Assembly (NCBI GenBank): GCA_021397835.1
Contig: JAJFZO010000882.1
Location: 1 to 64,000 of the forward strand
DNA length: 64,000 nt
Origin: Moringa oleifera
Taxonomy: Eukaryota > Streptophyta > Magnoliopsida > Brassicales > Moringaceae
Direction: 5' to 3'
Part shown: positions 52,939 to 64,000 of the stretch, one piece after another
Numbering within the stretch: the stretch's first letter is position 1
Layout of the letters: each line of letters opens with the position of its first letter
Translations under genes and position numbers: made by a program
Notes under the pieces: generated by a model
Told to the model about the DNA's origin: nothing
The model's input: the letters and a program-made list of their open reading frames with translations, nothing else
Database searches by the model: none

Positions 52939-53253
52939 TGTTAACAAGATGCATATTTGCTACACAATTTTATTAAAAGATAAAGCAAATAAGCTCAAAT
53001 ATTTTATTTTATCAAGTACTTTAAATCTTGAATATGAATAATATGTTAGTTTGAATTTTAGATAAGAATAATTTTTTAATTTGAATTTTAGATAAAAAGA
53101 ATCTTCAATTTAGATATCTAAATAAGAATAATTTAAGTTTTTGATTATTTTTTTCTATAAATAAGACCTTCATTAATGAAGCAAAGCAAGCAATCCAAGC
53201 TCTAAAAGTTCTTTCTTTTCTTGTTTACTATTTTTTTTTTTCAAAAGCCAACA
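52939..53253 (+). repeat. 3' LTR of the nested copia element
   Basis: A 315-bp repeat from TGTTAACAAGATGCATATTT to AAAAGCCAACA, with canonical TG and CA ends. A purine-rich stretch (GATAAGAAGAAG) lies directly before it. After it, gypsy integrase sequence resumes. Confidence 0.92.
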
Positions 53254-53962
53254 ATTTCAACTAGAGATGAAGATTTTGTTAAGAAGGTTTTGGACTAAAC
53301 CATTTCATCTATAAGGCACTTCTTTAGACTATAGATCCACTTATCTTCCATAAAAAGATAGGTAGGCAAAAGTGATAAATATAAGTATTGAAACATATCT
53401 TTGTTATTTTACTAGTGACAAACCAAAGTGGTGAGTATTTTGTTGCTTCACTTTGAGGTGGGTTCAATTCAATTTTAAGCCATCAAGACCAAGTTGTAAG
53501 ATTGTCATTAGATATCAGATAAGTTAAAGGCCATTTGCAATGAGCTCAAAGAGGATGAAAGACATAATAGATAAAAAATACAGAAAAGTAACTTGTTCAA
53601 TTGGTGATTTTATTCGTTAAACGACCACGTTAGCCACCTTCGGATCTTAAGGTCTGGATGTGAAAGTTAAATCTTATTGCCACAAATTTCTTGCAAAGAG
53701 AAAGAATGAAAAGTTAGCCCCACCGTTATTTTGGACCATATAAAGTGCTAGCTCGTGTTGAAGAAATTTTCGTTATAATTCTAAAGGCATTTTGAAGATT
53801 TTAATTAAGTGGTTAAACCTACCTGATTTTGATAATTTATGAAAGGAATTTGGGTTGCTCAACACTCAATTTCTAGCTTTCCACCTTGAGAATAAGGTGC
53901 ATGTAGTAAATGGTATGATAAGCTTTTAGTAAAAAGAAGAATAAAAATAAAAGGAAAAAAAA

Positions 53963-54231
53963 TGTAACTTGTTTAGATTGTTATTAAGAAATATTGTTAT
54001 GGTGAGTCATAAGTAAAAGGATGAAAAGTTGGTTATAGCAGAAGCATTTTCCATTTGCTAAATAAAATGGATAAAGGGTAGTGAGAAGGATAGAGGAGAT
54101 TTACTATAAATTTAAGGAGATAGCCCTGAAATTCTTTTGTATTTTCTCTCATCAATAATTTATTTATTAGTTTCATTGTTATTGCTTATGATTATTATCG
54201 TATTTTACTGCTTATTACTGTGAACATATTA
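53963..54231 (+). repeat. 3' LTR of the Ty3/gypsy element
   Basis: Matches the 5' LTR from TGTTATGGTGAGTCATAAG (53995) to TGTGAACATATTA (54231), with an internal insertion of about 30-50 bases relative to it. The region 53963-53994 may also belong to the LTR. Confidence 0.75.
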
Positions 54232-55100
54232 GATTTATATTTTTTATAATTAATTTTAATTTTATTTTATGAACCAATAGTAATTCTTTACCGAAACTAT
54301 TTCCTCAAGCAATTTGGTGATTTTACGTGTTAGATTTTTCGTAAATATCATGTTTTTATTTCAATCACTTAAATTAAAGAAATATCAGTCTCATCGATTG
54401 TGCTTCCTAAAACTCTGATTTAATTTTTTTTACTTGATAAAGTTGTTATCAAATTGATAATTAAGTTTAAGTTCATATTGCATACCAACATAACAGTAAA
54501 TAAATTAATATTTAGTACCATTCGATTCTCGTGCATCAAACTTTGTTTGGGCAAATAATGTCACTTCAACTTTCAAAAGGAAGAAATAGTTGCATCTAAT
54601 GTAAACTATAAAACTCGAGAACTATTTTCTTAGGAGCATCATAATATTGGGTGTGTAATTACGCAGTCATATAAGTGAAGGGTAACATCTTATCAAATTT
54701 CATGATATTGAATGTACACTGACGCTGTCATATAAGTAAAAGTAAAAAGTAACATCTTGACAAATTTCAGTGTATCTATCACTCAATACTTCTATAGCTA
54801 GTTACAAATGAGACCTAGGATCCCTTTTTATACTTTTTTAATTACCCTCTTCCATATGTGCATACATGAGAAACTTATGAGAATTCCTTATTTATCATTT
54901 TGAGGGGGTTTTTTTTTTTTTTTGTGGGGGGGGGGGGGGGGGGGATGGGCCTTGACAAAATGCAAATGAAACCTCTGCTTAGCCCATATCTTCTCCGGCC
55001 CAACACATCGCATAAAAGAACAATGTGTCCGAACGAACGAACGAAACCGAAGTGACTTCTCAGAAGGATCCACAGTCTTCTCAGCACCCAAAGTTCCACA
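54232..55100. other. Intergenic region upstream of the S-acyltransferase gene
   Basis: AT-rich to 54900, then a T-run and a run of 19 G (54926-54944). The last 150 bases, of balanced composition, are probably the promoter and leader of the DHHC gene. A short tandem GAAC repeat (GAACGAACGAACG) lies near 55031. Confidence 0.6.
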
Positions 55101-58100
55101 ATGAAGTGTAAAAAAATCATCTCGATCCCGATCTTTGCAGTGTTAATGTTGATGGGTTTTCTGTATTACGTTACCGTGTTTGTTTTCATTGAGGACTGGG
55201 TTGGATTGCAGAGCTCAGCTGGAGCCTTGAACGCTTTGATCTTCAGTTTGTTGGCTTCTCTCTGTGTTTTCTCCTTTTTTGTCTGTGTTGTCACCGACCC
55301 AGGTCATGTTCCTTCTTCATATGTTCCTGATGTTGAAAATAATGAAGTGTTACGCCGAGAACCCAACAAAATTGTGAGTTTCTTGTGTACATAAATGTTA
55401 CTTGTTGCGTTTATGTATGTCATACTGGGTTGTGTTCTTTTCTTTATTCCTGGGGTCTGGTTGGCTAGTGAGAAAGATGATGCAGAAGAATGCAAATGAA
55501 ATTATTGGATACCCTGGTTTATGTTATCTTGGGCTTACTAGAAGGATGACATTTGTGGTTCATTGATTAACTAATTGGTGAGGATCATCCTTAATTTATT
55601 TGAAGAATTATTTGGACTCCCCTTTAAGCCTGGGCTTCATGTTTTAGATGAGAAAATGTGGAATTAAAGAAACTTATTCTGTGAAGGTCATCATTCTTTT
55701 CTTTTTGCTGCTTAGGATTTTGGGAGACCAAAAAAAGCTAATTATTAAGTCAACGTTAAGTGTCTACAAAAAAAAAAAAAAGGGTCAATGTTAAGTGGAA
55801 AATTTGCCTTTCTTGAGTCACTCTGATTTGGATCATCACACAAATTATAGTTCTTAGTATGTGTTACACAACATGAACCATTTATCTAAGTTGTGATACA
55901 TCATATGTACAGTTCTTATTCTCGATACTAGGAAACTTTAGTTTTTTTCGTAATTTGGAAAAAATGCAAAACTTAGGGGAGCATATTTTATGGTCCTGGA
56001 GACTTCAATGAGTTAAGAGGTTTACTGGTGAAATGGGCTCATGCAAGATTAAGGGATCTATGATGAACAATAATGAGAAATTTCCACTTGAATAGTCCTT
56101 TAAATGTTTAATTGGCGGAGATCTTGAGCAAAGTGTTTTTGCATATTTTGGAACTATGTGTTCTGTCTTCTAAATATATCATCATAGCAGAAAAAGAAGA
56201 CATGAAATTATGGGAGATTTTTATTGATTGAATTGATCTTGGAGAGAAAAGAGTCCAACCCTAAAGTCTTAAACTCAAGTTTCAAATGGTATGCAACTTC
56301 CCTATGAAGGTCCTAGGAACCTTCCCAGCTATGCAACAGATGGTGTGTGGGTAATGATTTGATTTACCGAAGTATGATTTGTGTTGGGCAACTCTCTCTG
56401 GGTTATGCTGGTTCTCCCTTTGAAGAATGGTCAGTGGGAGTATTTATGCTATCATATTCAAGCAGTCACTGAAGTCCATGGTACATTACCTCTATAACCG
56501 AGTGAGCTCAGTTGGGAACATCATATTCTTGGTTTGATTAGTGATACTCATTTTTCCTTTGTATTAGTGGGTAATACTAAAAGTATTATTGGTTTCCCTT
56601 TAATGGAATCAGGAAATCACTACCAATTTCCTGGCTGCTTGTCAATATTTGAGTGAATGTATATAGGCGCTTAAAGGAATTCCATTCATTTCTGATAACG
56701 AGAGTCAATTATCTAAAGTCTGCATTTCATAAAACTAACCAGGAACTTTGAGTGGCAGCTAAAAAATTTTCGTGCAGAATGGAAACTTAGTTGAATAGTC
56801 TGCCACTTTAGACTGGATATTTTTATGCTGAGTGATATCTGTTTAGAGGCTTCTAAAAATTAAATGCAAACATTTTGGTGAAGTAGAGATGAGAATGTTT
56901 TCTGAATTCAATGCATATAGTACAAGTGAATATAATCTCTAACTTATATAGCATTTTTTTCATTCCTTGATGTATGATAGGTTGCAGAAACAAGGCACTG
57001 TGACAAGTGCTCGACATACAAGCCTGCCAGGGCTCATCACTGCCGGGTTTGCAGAAGATGTGTTTTAAAGATGGTAAGCTAGAGTATAGTATTTCACCAC
57101 ATAGGTTATGAGTTTTACTTTTTGCGATGATCACACAGACACACAAACATACACAAATATGTGTAGATGATCGTTCTTTATCTGTAAATTGGGTGCAGGA
57201 TCATCACTGTCTGTGGATAAATAATTGTGTTGGTCATTTGAACTATAAAGCCTTTTTCATTCTTGTATTTTACACAACTGTGGGAAGCATCTACTCTGTG
57301 GTATGTATCTAATATGATTTTTCAAAGTCATTTTAATGTTCATAAATTGCTCCAACTTATGATCTAACCTTTTTTATATCTAGGCCATGATGGTGTGTTG
57401 TGTGCTTCAAAATGATTGGGATTACTTCGGTGAAAGGACTGCTCTCAAAATTTTCTATGTAAGTTTGTAATGATCATTTAGCTGTTCAGTTCTATGAGTA
57501 ACTTTCATGTATTGGAGTGATTTTTTATGTTGAATACTTGAATAAGGTCTGGCCTGAATTTAATCAAGGCCACATCCCTTTTGCAGACATTTTAGAAAGT
57601 TGGGTTCGAAAGATCTGCAATTTAAGGGGAAATCGCCAGTTTGCAATAAATAAGCAAACAAAGTTAACTAGTTTGGCACAATTATTGCACAGAAAATAGA
57701 AGGTAAAAAATCAAACTGGTTAGTAATTACATTTGGTTGGATATACTTATCACAAATCCATTACTGTAAAGCCCTTGGCTTATATATTTTATCAAGTAAA
57801 ATGTGGAATATACTTTTGAAATCTTTTTTACTTGGCGATGAGGTTCTACTGGAAACTTAATCTGTTATGTAATATTAGGAGTCATTCAAAATTTTCGATG
57901 ATGCTCTTGAGATCTAGGAGTCTCTTCTGATAATTGCTAAGTTCATCTCAGAGTCATGAGTCATTATAGATTTTAGTGCGTGCAAATTGTCCGTGATTGC
58001 TTTTCCTTAATTTCTGTTGTCATCCTCCATGCTATGCTCCCCTCCTCCCCACATGAAAGGAAAGAAAAGAAAAGGCAAAAAAAAAAAAAAAAGAACAAAA

Positions 58101-58640
58101 TAGTTGTGCTTTTGACCTGCATTTAATGATCCTCAGGGTTGTATGTGTTCTAGATTGCTTGCGGATCAATGATGGTTGCATTGAGCGTGACACTGGGAAC
58201 TCTCTTGGGTTGGCATATTTACCTTGTCACCCACAATATGACAACCATTGAGGTAGGTTTTGTATTTTAAAAGTTTAGATTCAGAATAAGAACTATATTT
58301 TCTTTAGTGAGCTAAAGACTTTGATTTGGCCTTTCTTCAGTATTACGAAGGGATAAGGGCCGCATGGTTGGTGCAGAAATCTGGGCAAAGCTACAAACAT
58401 CCATTCGATCATGGTGTTTATAAAAACATTGCTTTGGTACCCCTCTCTCTTCCTCATTGCTTTGCACACGTAGTGTCACATTTCTTATTTAACCTCAATG
58501 AGTTACATGGTTTACTAATACGAATTCATCTGCCTTCTTATCAGGTACTGGGTCCAAACATGCTGAAATGGTTTTGTCCCACTGCAAATAACCATTTAAA
58601 AGATGGAATTGACTTTCCTACTTCACGAGATAGTTCATAA
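55101..58640 (+). CDS. DHHC-type protein S-acyltransferase (PAT15/PAT16 type), 277 aa, seven exons
   Basis: Exons 55101-55373, 56981-57073, 57199-57300, 57384-57458, 58154-58252, 58341-58436, 58545-58640, all phase 0 with GT-AG borders. The enzyme transfers palmitate to protein cysteines at membranes. Two membrane segments (about 6-30 and 43-64) are followed by a DPG motif (66-68). The cysteine-rich domain is HCDKCSTYKPARAHHCRVC, then CRRCVLKM and DHHCLWINNCVGHLNYKAFF, with DHHC at 123-126. Two more membrane segments follow (about 142-165 and 182-206), then TTIE (211-214), the TTxE motif. The C-terminus LGPNMLKWFCPT and DGIDFPTSRDSS matches the PAT15/16 branch. All catalytic and zinc residues appear present. 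The gene looks intact. The first exon starts at the first Met of the frame. Confidence 0.94.
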
Positions 58641-60930
58641 ATGCTTTCAGAATCAGTGGCAAGCAGTGCCTTATTATCCAACATAATTGGGTCAAGAAAT
58701 TCACAATATATTCGTTTTACTTCCAACGTTTGGAACAAAGCAAGACAAGACAATCGGTTGGCCTTCAGAATAACGGGGAAAGTTCTCAACTGAAATCAGG
58801 TCCTTCATAAACTTCAGATGCATTCTCTCATGGTAGGTTTTGTATTGCCAGTTAAACCATTATTTCTTTTTTCTCTTTTTGTAACAGCTTACTGCTATAT
58901 ATATTTTTTGCATCCCATGAATACGACATTTGTGAATTAATTTTCTTTCTTCATATGATACTTATACTAACTAACTATCATTGCAGCCATTAAGGTGGTA
59001 CTTACAGGCAACAAGAAGATAGCAATTTCACATTAGGAAGGGTATTCTGTATGTTCTTTCTTACAAAAAACCAGTATGATAAATTTCAATAGCTAGTTTG
59101 TTACTGTACCTTTTGTCTAGTATCCTTCCTGATATCCTTGAGTTTCTTTAATTTGTGTCCTCGTTTTTCTTTCTTTTTTCCTTTTCATGTCTGGATGACT
59201 TATGCACCAACATATGTCAGAGTCTGTCTAAAATCTGGCTTTTGCTGGTTCTGTTTTTTTGTTGGTTTCTGGTGGAGATTTTCGGCCTTGAGATAACCAA
59301 ATAGGGATGAAGACAAATGCTGATTGGTCTTTAATGATGTTCAAAGTTGATAGTAAGGATCTTGTATTGAAAACACGCAAGTTATTTGTCCGATTTGGTT
59401 GTAGTTGCACAGTTTAGTTTTTAGTCTTTTTAACTTGCAGTCTGTGTAGTTAGCAAACCAAAAAGGATGGGTGGTTTCGACACAAGGTTCTTGGAGGCAA
59501 CTTTAAGCATCATTAGTTTGATGACTTTAAGAAGACAAATTTTCATGTAACATGAGAATGAGCCTGACTTAATAGAGTTAGTGGAAAGTCTACTATGCTT
59601 GGGGAACTGCTTCAGGCTACTCTGCATATCCCCCAACAGTCAGAGCAGGGTAATTACTATTTGTCTGAAGATTGACAAACTTGGAAGGGTTTGGTGATAT
59701 TGTAAGGACACATAGTGAAGAAGACAACAGAACAATTAAGAATTGCTAATACCCACAAACTCATTCTGCAAAAGCTCACCTGTAGTAGAGAAATGGTAAT
59801 CTATGTTATGATTGCGGTAGTGCAGGAAATCAGACAGGCATACATGTTGAAGTAGAAACAAAAGCTTTCTTGGGCTAAAGTGACAGTCAGATACCTGTTA
59901 CAGATTATCTGTTGCATTGTGTCCATGAAATGAGTAATCTGGAGAGCCTGTGAGTTTGTGATTTGTCTTGATGTCTTTGTGTTTGGCCTTTGGGAAGCAT
60001 ACTTTCTGCAATAATTGGAAAAGTTTACTCCTATTTACACTTGGAATTGCATTGCTGAGAGATGCAGCTTTGATTAAGACAGGATAGGATTAGCGCACAA
60101 ATAGAATCCAAAAGATCTTGGATGTCTTGAGATTCCACTAGAAAAAGAGAAGTTGTGGTATTTTTTTCAATTTCACCTCGATCATGTACAATTTAATTAA
60201 AAAGATTTATTTCTCGAGTGAAAAAAAAATAAAATTTATTATATAAAATTTAGCATTTCATGTTTTAATATAAACTTTTGAATAATTACCATCTAAAATC
60301 TTGAAGTATAATCGACCTTAAATAGATTTTCATTGATTGAAAGTGGTTGAATTGAGGTTTATCGAAAAATTTAAAAATAAAATATATTTAAATTGAAGAT
60401 TTTGTCTTATGAATTTTGATTTAATTTTTTAGGAATTTAAAAAATATATTTAAATTAATCTCATAAAAATTTAAAATTTTTAAATATTAAAAATGTTTTT
60501 CTTAAAAAAGGTACTAAAAATTTTAAAAATATATAATAATAAATAATCAATTAACAATTATTTAAAATTGAGAATTGATTTGAAATTAAATGTAACAATT
60601 TTAGAAAAAAGTTTGTTATATCAAAATTTCTTGTTTGTATTGTGGTTTGATTAATGGGATAATTTTTATGTTAAAATAAAGTAAACATTAAAATTTAAAA
60701 TAAAATGAAATTAAAAAATTCTTCAAAATTTTAGAATGAAAATATTAAAATTGCTTACTTAATTTGAAATGATGATTTTTATTACCTACAAACAAATTTG
60801 AATTAAAAAAAAAAATTTCTACAACTCATTTGAGATAGAAAAATAGAGTTAACCAACATTGGAACTTAAAAAAAAAAAAAAAAAAAGAAGAAGAAGGGAT
60901 TATCTTATATATGTAAAATAAATTAAAAGA
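58641..60930. other. Downstream of the S-acyltransferase gene
   Basis: The first few hundred bases are probably its 3' UTR. From there to 60.2 kb composition is balanced but no protein frame is convincing. From 60.2 kb the sequence is AT-rich with no recognised gene. Confidence 0.5.
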
Positions 60931-60935
60931 ATACT

Positions 60936-61966
60936 AAGAATTATTATTTATATACCTTGCAAAGAAAAATAATTATTATGATAAAATATAAAAGGAAACA
61001 AGAAAATGAGATATGCTATTAAAACGTAATAGTTAATTTTTTTATCCTAAAAAATACAGTGAAAAATGATATATATATATATATATCTATCTATCTATCA
61101 ATGTTCAGGTTTTGTATTTACAATTAATAATATAAAAATCTACAAACAAGAGTAAAAGTTAAAAAAAAAAAATCCTTTTCTCTTAGGCAAACCTCTACCT
61201 TTTATGATTTTGATTCTTATTCTTTAGTTTATTTAAATCTAATATATACACAATGGTTAATATTTTTAAGATTAAATTGATTTTCAAATTAAAAATTTTG
61301 ATTATAAATTATTATCAGCTAAAATTTATAATTTTAACATCAAATTTATCATCAAATTAAAATTCAAAAATTGTTTGATAAATATTTTTATATAAATCAA
61401 CATAAATTTAAATTTTAAATTTGTAAACAATTACCAGAATTAAGAAATTAAAAGTTTGGTTTACATGGCTTTACTTTAAAAATCATTAATAAAACTCACT
61501 ATTCATAAGTATGAAGCAAAAAAAAATCTTTATTATGATATATAAAAAAGGTACAAATATGAGATGCATTTACCAAAATGTAATAATTAATTTTTTTTTC
61601 ATATAATCACATAAAAATTAATATGTATCCACGACTAATTAAACTTATAATTGCAGTTGCCAATGTATAAGATTAAAAGTAAAAAAATAAAAATAAAATC
61701 TTATTCTCTTAAAGATGTTTTAGTATTGTAATCATCTTTTATAATCTATATTTTTTATTTTTATTTTTATTAAATTTAATTTATATAAGGATCAATATTT
61801 AATATATAAGATAAAATTAATTTTTAAATTTAAATTTTGATTTATAAATTATTATTAGTTTAAAACTTTATCGTTTTAATATTAAACTTATTATCAAATT
61901 AAATTTTTTAAAAAATATATAAATATTACATAAATATAAATTTTAAATTTATATTCTAAATAATAG
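60936..61966. repeat. Diverged tandem duplication, ~450-bp units offset by ~555 bp
   Basis: Copy 1 (about 60936-61430) and copy 2 (about 61490-61966) share ordered landmarks: TTATTATGATA, a GAGATATGC or GAGATGCAT block, AACGTAATAGTTAATTTTTT or AATGTAATAATTAATTTTTT, TTCTCTTA, then AATTGATTTTCAAATTAAAA or AATTAATTTTTAAATTTAAA and a TATAAATTATTAT block. Divergence is substantial. An (AT)n(CTAT)n microsatellite at 61069-61098 is present only in copy 1. Confidence 0.65.
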
Positions 61967-62114
61967 TAAGTATTTTATAAGTATTTTTAATATTAGGAAA
62001 AGTAAAATTTCATCAGTCTAGAATTCAAAATCTTAATCCAAAGAAATTTAAATGCAAAATATACTATCAACTCAAAATTGAAAATTTTAGTCAAATACCG
62101 TTAAATATTTGTTG

Positions 62115-62660
62115 CCTCTGATTTTCTCATCACCTTCTTATGGTTTAACACTTACGTTTTGCCGGCCTTGCCTGAATCATGACTGTGTTTCTTTTCTTTC
62201 ATTTTTGTCTCTTTCTCATTAGCCAAACATGATTTCACCCACCTTACCTGAATCGCGGCGAGGTTAACTTTCTTTCATAATTGTCTCTAAGTTTCTCATC
62301 ATCCAAACGTGATTTCACCCACCTGCCTGCATCAAAGTATGGGTTAACCTTCTTTCACTATTCCAACTGATTTTCTCATTATCCAGAGACAGACATGGTT
62401 TCAACCACCTTAATTTCCCGGATCTCGTCCAGGATCGGTTAACTTTCTTTCACTATCCAATCTGATTTTCTCATCATCAAGACAGTCATGGTTTCAACCA
62501 CCTTTCCCGGATCTCGTCCAGTTTAACTTTCTTTCACTATTGAATCTGATTTTCTCACCATCCAGACAGCCATGGTTTCACCCACCGTGCCTGGATGTCG
62601 TCCAGGTTAGCTTTCTTTCGTTATTCTTTGATTTTCTTGTCATCCAAACGTGATGTGTTG
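62115..62660. repeat. Minisatellite, ~85-bp unit, about six copies
   Basis: The phrase GATTTTCTCATCATCCA or a close variant recurs near 62120, 62211, 62291, 62369, 62464, 62548 and 62630, spaced about 80-95 bases. Each unit continues with ATGGTTTCACCCACC or a variant, then CCTGGAT..CGTCCAGG and TTAACTTTCTTTCA. Copies near 62369-62548 are most alike, those at the edges more diverged. Confidence 0.88.
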
Positions 62661-64000
62661 ACCACAAGATCAACCGTTTGGCAACAGACAGAAGAGGAAG
62701 AGACAAAACACAAGCTCATATAGTATTTTGTAGCAATCAGACACTGATCAAAAAGACCGGGAGGTGGGGCCCGAAGCATGAGTCGGTTTTGGGATTCTAT
62801 GGTCGCCTACACATGAATGTCTGGTTAATCACGCAGCCAGTACGTGACGTGGGGATAAGCTCAAGTTTCTTTCATGATTAAGATCCAAGAAGGCATGATT
62901 TGACAGAGAAAGACAGAGAGAGGGTACTGGGAAAATGTGTGATTTCTGTAACATTCTTACGGGCATGATTGCCGTGAGAGAGGGAATCAGACAGAGAGGT
63001 GAGTAAGACAGCTGGTTCTGTTAGGTATATTGGTGCTCTGAGATCCTGCTGTTAATCACATGGATGAAAGGGTTTTCAAAAAGGGGATAAAGACAGACAA
63101 AGGAAAAAGTTATTTGAGAAATTTAAAATCTTTTGAAAAATAAATTAATTTGAAGCACAATATGAATGAAGTCATTAAATTATAAATAAGTGCCCTAATG
63201 GCATTCAATTTTTTAAGATAATCATAAATTATTATTTTTTTGGATTTGATTCATGCTATTTTTAATAATTTTTTTATAAATTATTATAAAATAATATTAA
63301 AATAAATGAAATAAATTTTAATAATTTATTTTATTAAATTATTATGTATCTCTTTTAAAAATATCAACATTGATTAAACCAATAAATGATCTTGATCTCT
63401 AAAGTTAGATCATTTTATATCAAATGCTTTTTTACAAAATTAACTTATGTTATCATATTTAGTACATCTTTTAAAAAATATATTAAATTTTTTTTATTGA
63501 AATTGGAAAACATTTTTTTTACAAACACGTGAGGTTTTAAATAAATGTCAACATATAATAATTGAATAGAAATAAATAAATATGATATGTTTAATTTTTT
63601 TATTAATATTAAAAATTATAAAACAATTTTTTTAAAGTAAAAATCTTACAAAATTTTAATGTTTATTTTATTTACTTAAGTAAATTCTCATAATTAAAAA
63701 ATAAATATAATTTTGATCTATCAATTTAATTTAATTTAATATTATTAAAAAATTAAATATATTCAAATTAAAAATCTTATATAATAAATTTTGATTAGTC
63801 ACACATGTAAAGAAATATTCAACCTATACTTCTAAAAACTTTCAAAAAATTTTTATTATTGAAATTTATTTTTAAAAAATTTATATAGATAAAACTTTAA
63901 AAAATTATAAAAAATAGATCTTGCATTAAAAAATTATTTAAATTTGAAAGTATATTCAAAAGATGGAGTAAAAAATTCTTTTGAATCATTTTTAAGCACT
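62661..64000. other. Terminal intergenic region
   Basis: 62.66-63.1 kb has balanced composition and contains ACGTGACGTGG near 62840, a G-box/ABRE-like word, but no gene is visible in the window. A promoter for something else is possible. From 63.1 kb to the end the sequence is AT-rich with nothing recognised. Confidence 0.45.

Larger units (their letters stand above)
48716..53253 (+). mobile_element. Decayed Ty1/copia LTR retrotransposon nested in the gypsy element
   Basis: A full-length but inactive copy of about 4.5 kb. Gag starts near 49070 (AVKMEFSLQACDLWDLMDV). The CCHC knuckle near 49920 reads CKICKQIGHIEKI with a stop at the last Cys. Integrase (about 50630-51060) has [10 protein letters not shown], then RCNNQKEY where RSDNGGEY is usual, and NGVNERKNR. 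RT (about 51600-52070) has TVTPVVRLNIIRLLL, KKALYGLK, and LLYVDN in place of YVDD. RNase H (52402-52617 and on) has FAGSDWVGSCDDIRSTSGYF and FSWSSKK. The GAG-INT-RT-RH order is diagnostic of copia. It interrupts the gypsy integrase and so is the younger insertion. Confidence 0.93.
44695..54231 (+). mobile_element. Decayed Ty3/gypsy LTR retrotransposon with a nested copia insertion
   Basis: LTRs flank a plus-strand polyprotein in pieces. Gag remnants lie at about 45010-46300. RT is at 46840-47400 ([36 protein letters not shown], then FFNDILVY in place of FFDDILVY). RNase H is at about 47740-48130 (IQTDQ, LLGYMFDIQYLLGSENKATN). Integrase zinc-binding and core regions run from about 48290 to 48715 and resume at 53254. 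A chromodomain-like tail (IKWLNLPDFDNL, AFHLENKVHVV) lies at about 53815-53915, suggesting a chromovirus. Many stops and frameshifts make it inactive. A polypurine stretch (AAAAGGAAAAAAAA) precedes the 3' LTR. The integrase is split by a copia element. No clear target duplication is seen. Confidence 0.9.

Noticed and set aside
57517..57699. Open frame in intron 4 of the S-acyltransferase gene (KVWPEFNQGHIPFADIL)
   Set aside because: It looks protein-like, but exons 4 and 5 join in frame to give the expected family sequence, and the segment matches nothing in DHHC proteins. Best treated as intronic.

Overview
This is nuclear DNA from a flowering plant, most likely a eudicot. The AT-rich spacers, GT-AG introns, plant-only gene families (SAUR, DVL/ROT4, MIR172, ARA6-type Rab) and decayed plant Ty3/gypsy, Ty1/copia and LINE elements all point that way. 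I cannot name the species. The window is gene-poor: six protein genes, one tRNA and one microRNA gene in 64 kb. Most other open frames are chance.

Layout. 1-6.6 kb: a tRNA-Asn(GUU) gene and an intronless SAUR gene, both on the minus strand, followed by AT-rich DNA with a 168-bp tandem duplication and two inverted-repeat elements. 6.67-14.17 kb: an eight-exon minus-strand gene for an ARA6/RABF1-type Rab5 GTPase. Its fifth intron holds a truncated LINE. Its N-terminus is abnormal in this sequence: Gly2 is Asp and one base is missing at the start of exon 2. 14.4-27.2 kb: AT-rich spacer with no recognisable gene. 27.2-27.6 kb: a 55-aa DVL/ROT4 peptide gene on the minus strand with a TATA box and an (AG)n leader. 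30.3-31.1 kb: a 102-aa secreted signalling-peptide precursor (CTNIP/SCREW-like or IDA-like) on the minus strand, with tandem W-boxes upstream. 38.4-39.6 kb: a MIR172 gene on the plus strand with TATA box, paired GTAC boxes and a full foldback.

44.7-54.2 kb: a decayed Ty3/gypsy element whose integrase region is split by a decayed Ty1/copia element with its own LTRs. 55.1-58.6 kb: an intact seven-exon DHHC S-acyltransferase gene (PAT15/PAT16 type). 60.9-62.7 kb: a diverged tandem duplication of about 450 bp, then an ~85-bp minisatellite. The end of the window is AT-rich spacer.

The genes do not form one pathway. Several are developmental or stress-signalling regulators (SAUR, DVL, MIR172, secreted peptide). 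The Rab and the S-acyltransferase both concern lipid-dependent membrane association, but nothing in the sequence links them. I found no clearly new biological system. The best leads are the altered N-terminus of the ARA6-type gene, the short unannotated peptide genes, a second miRNA*-like segment in the MIR172 loop, and the uncharacterised AT-rich repeats.
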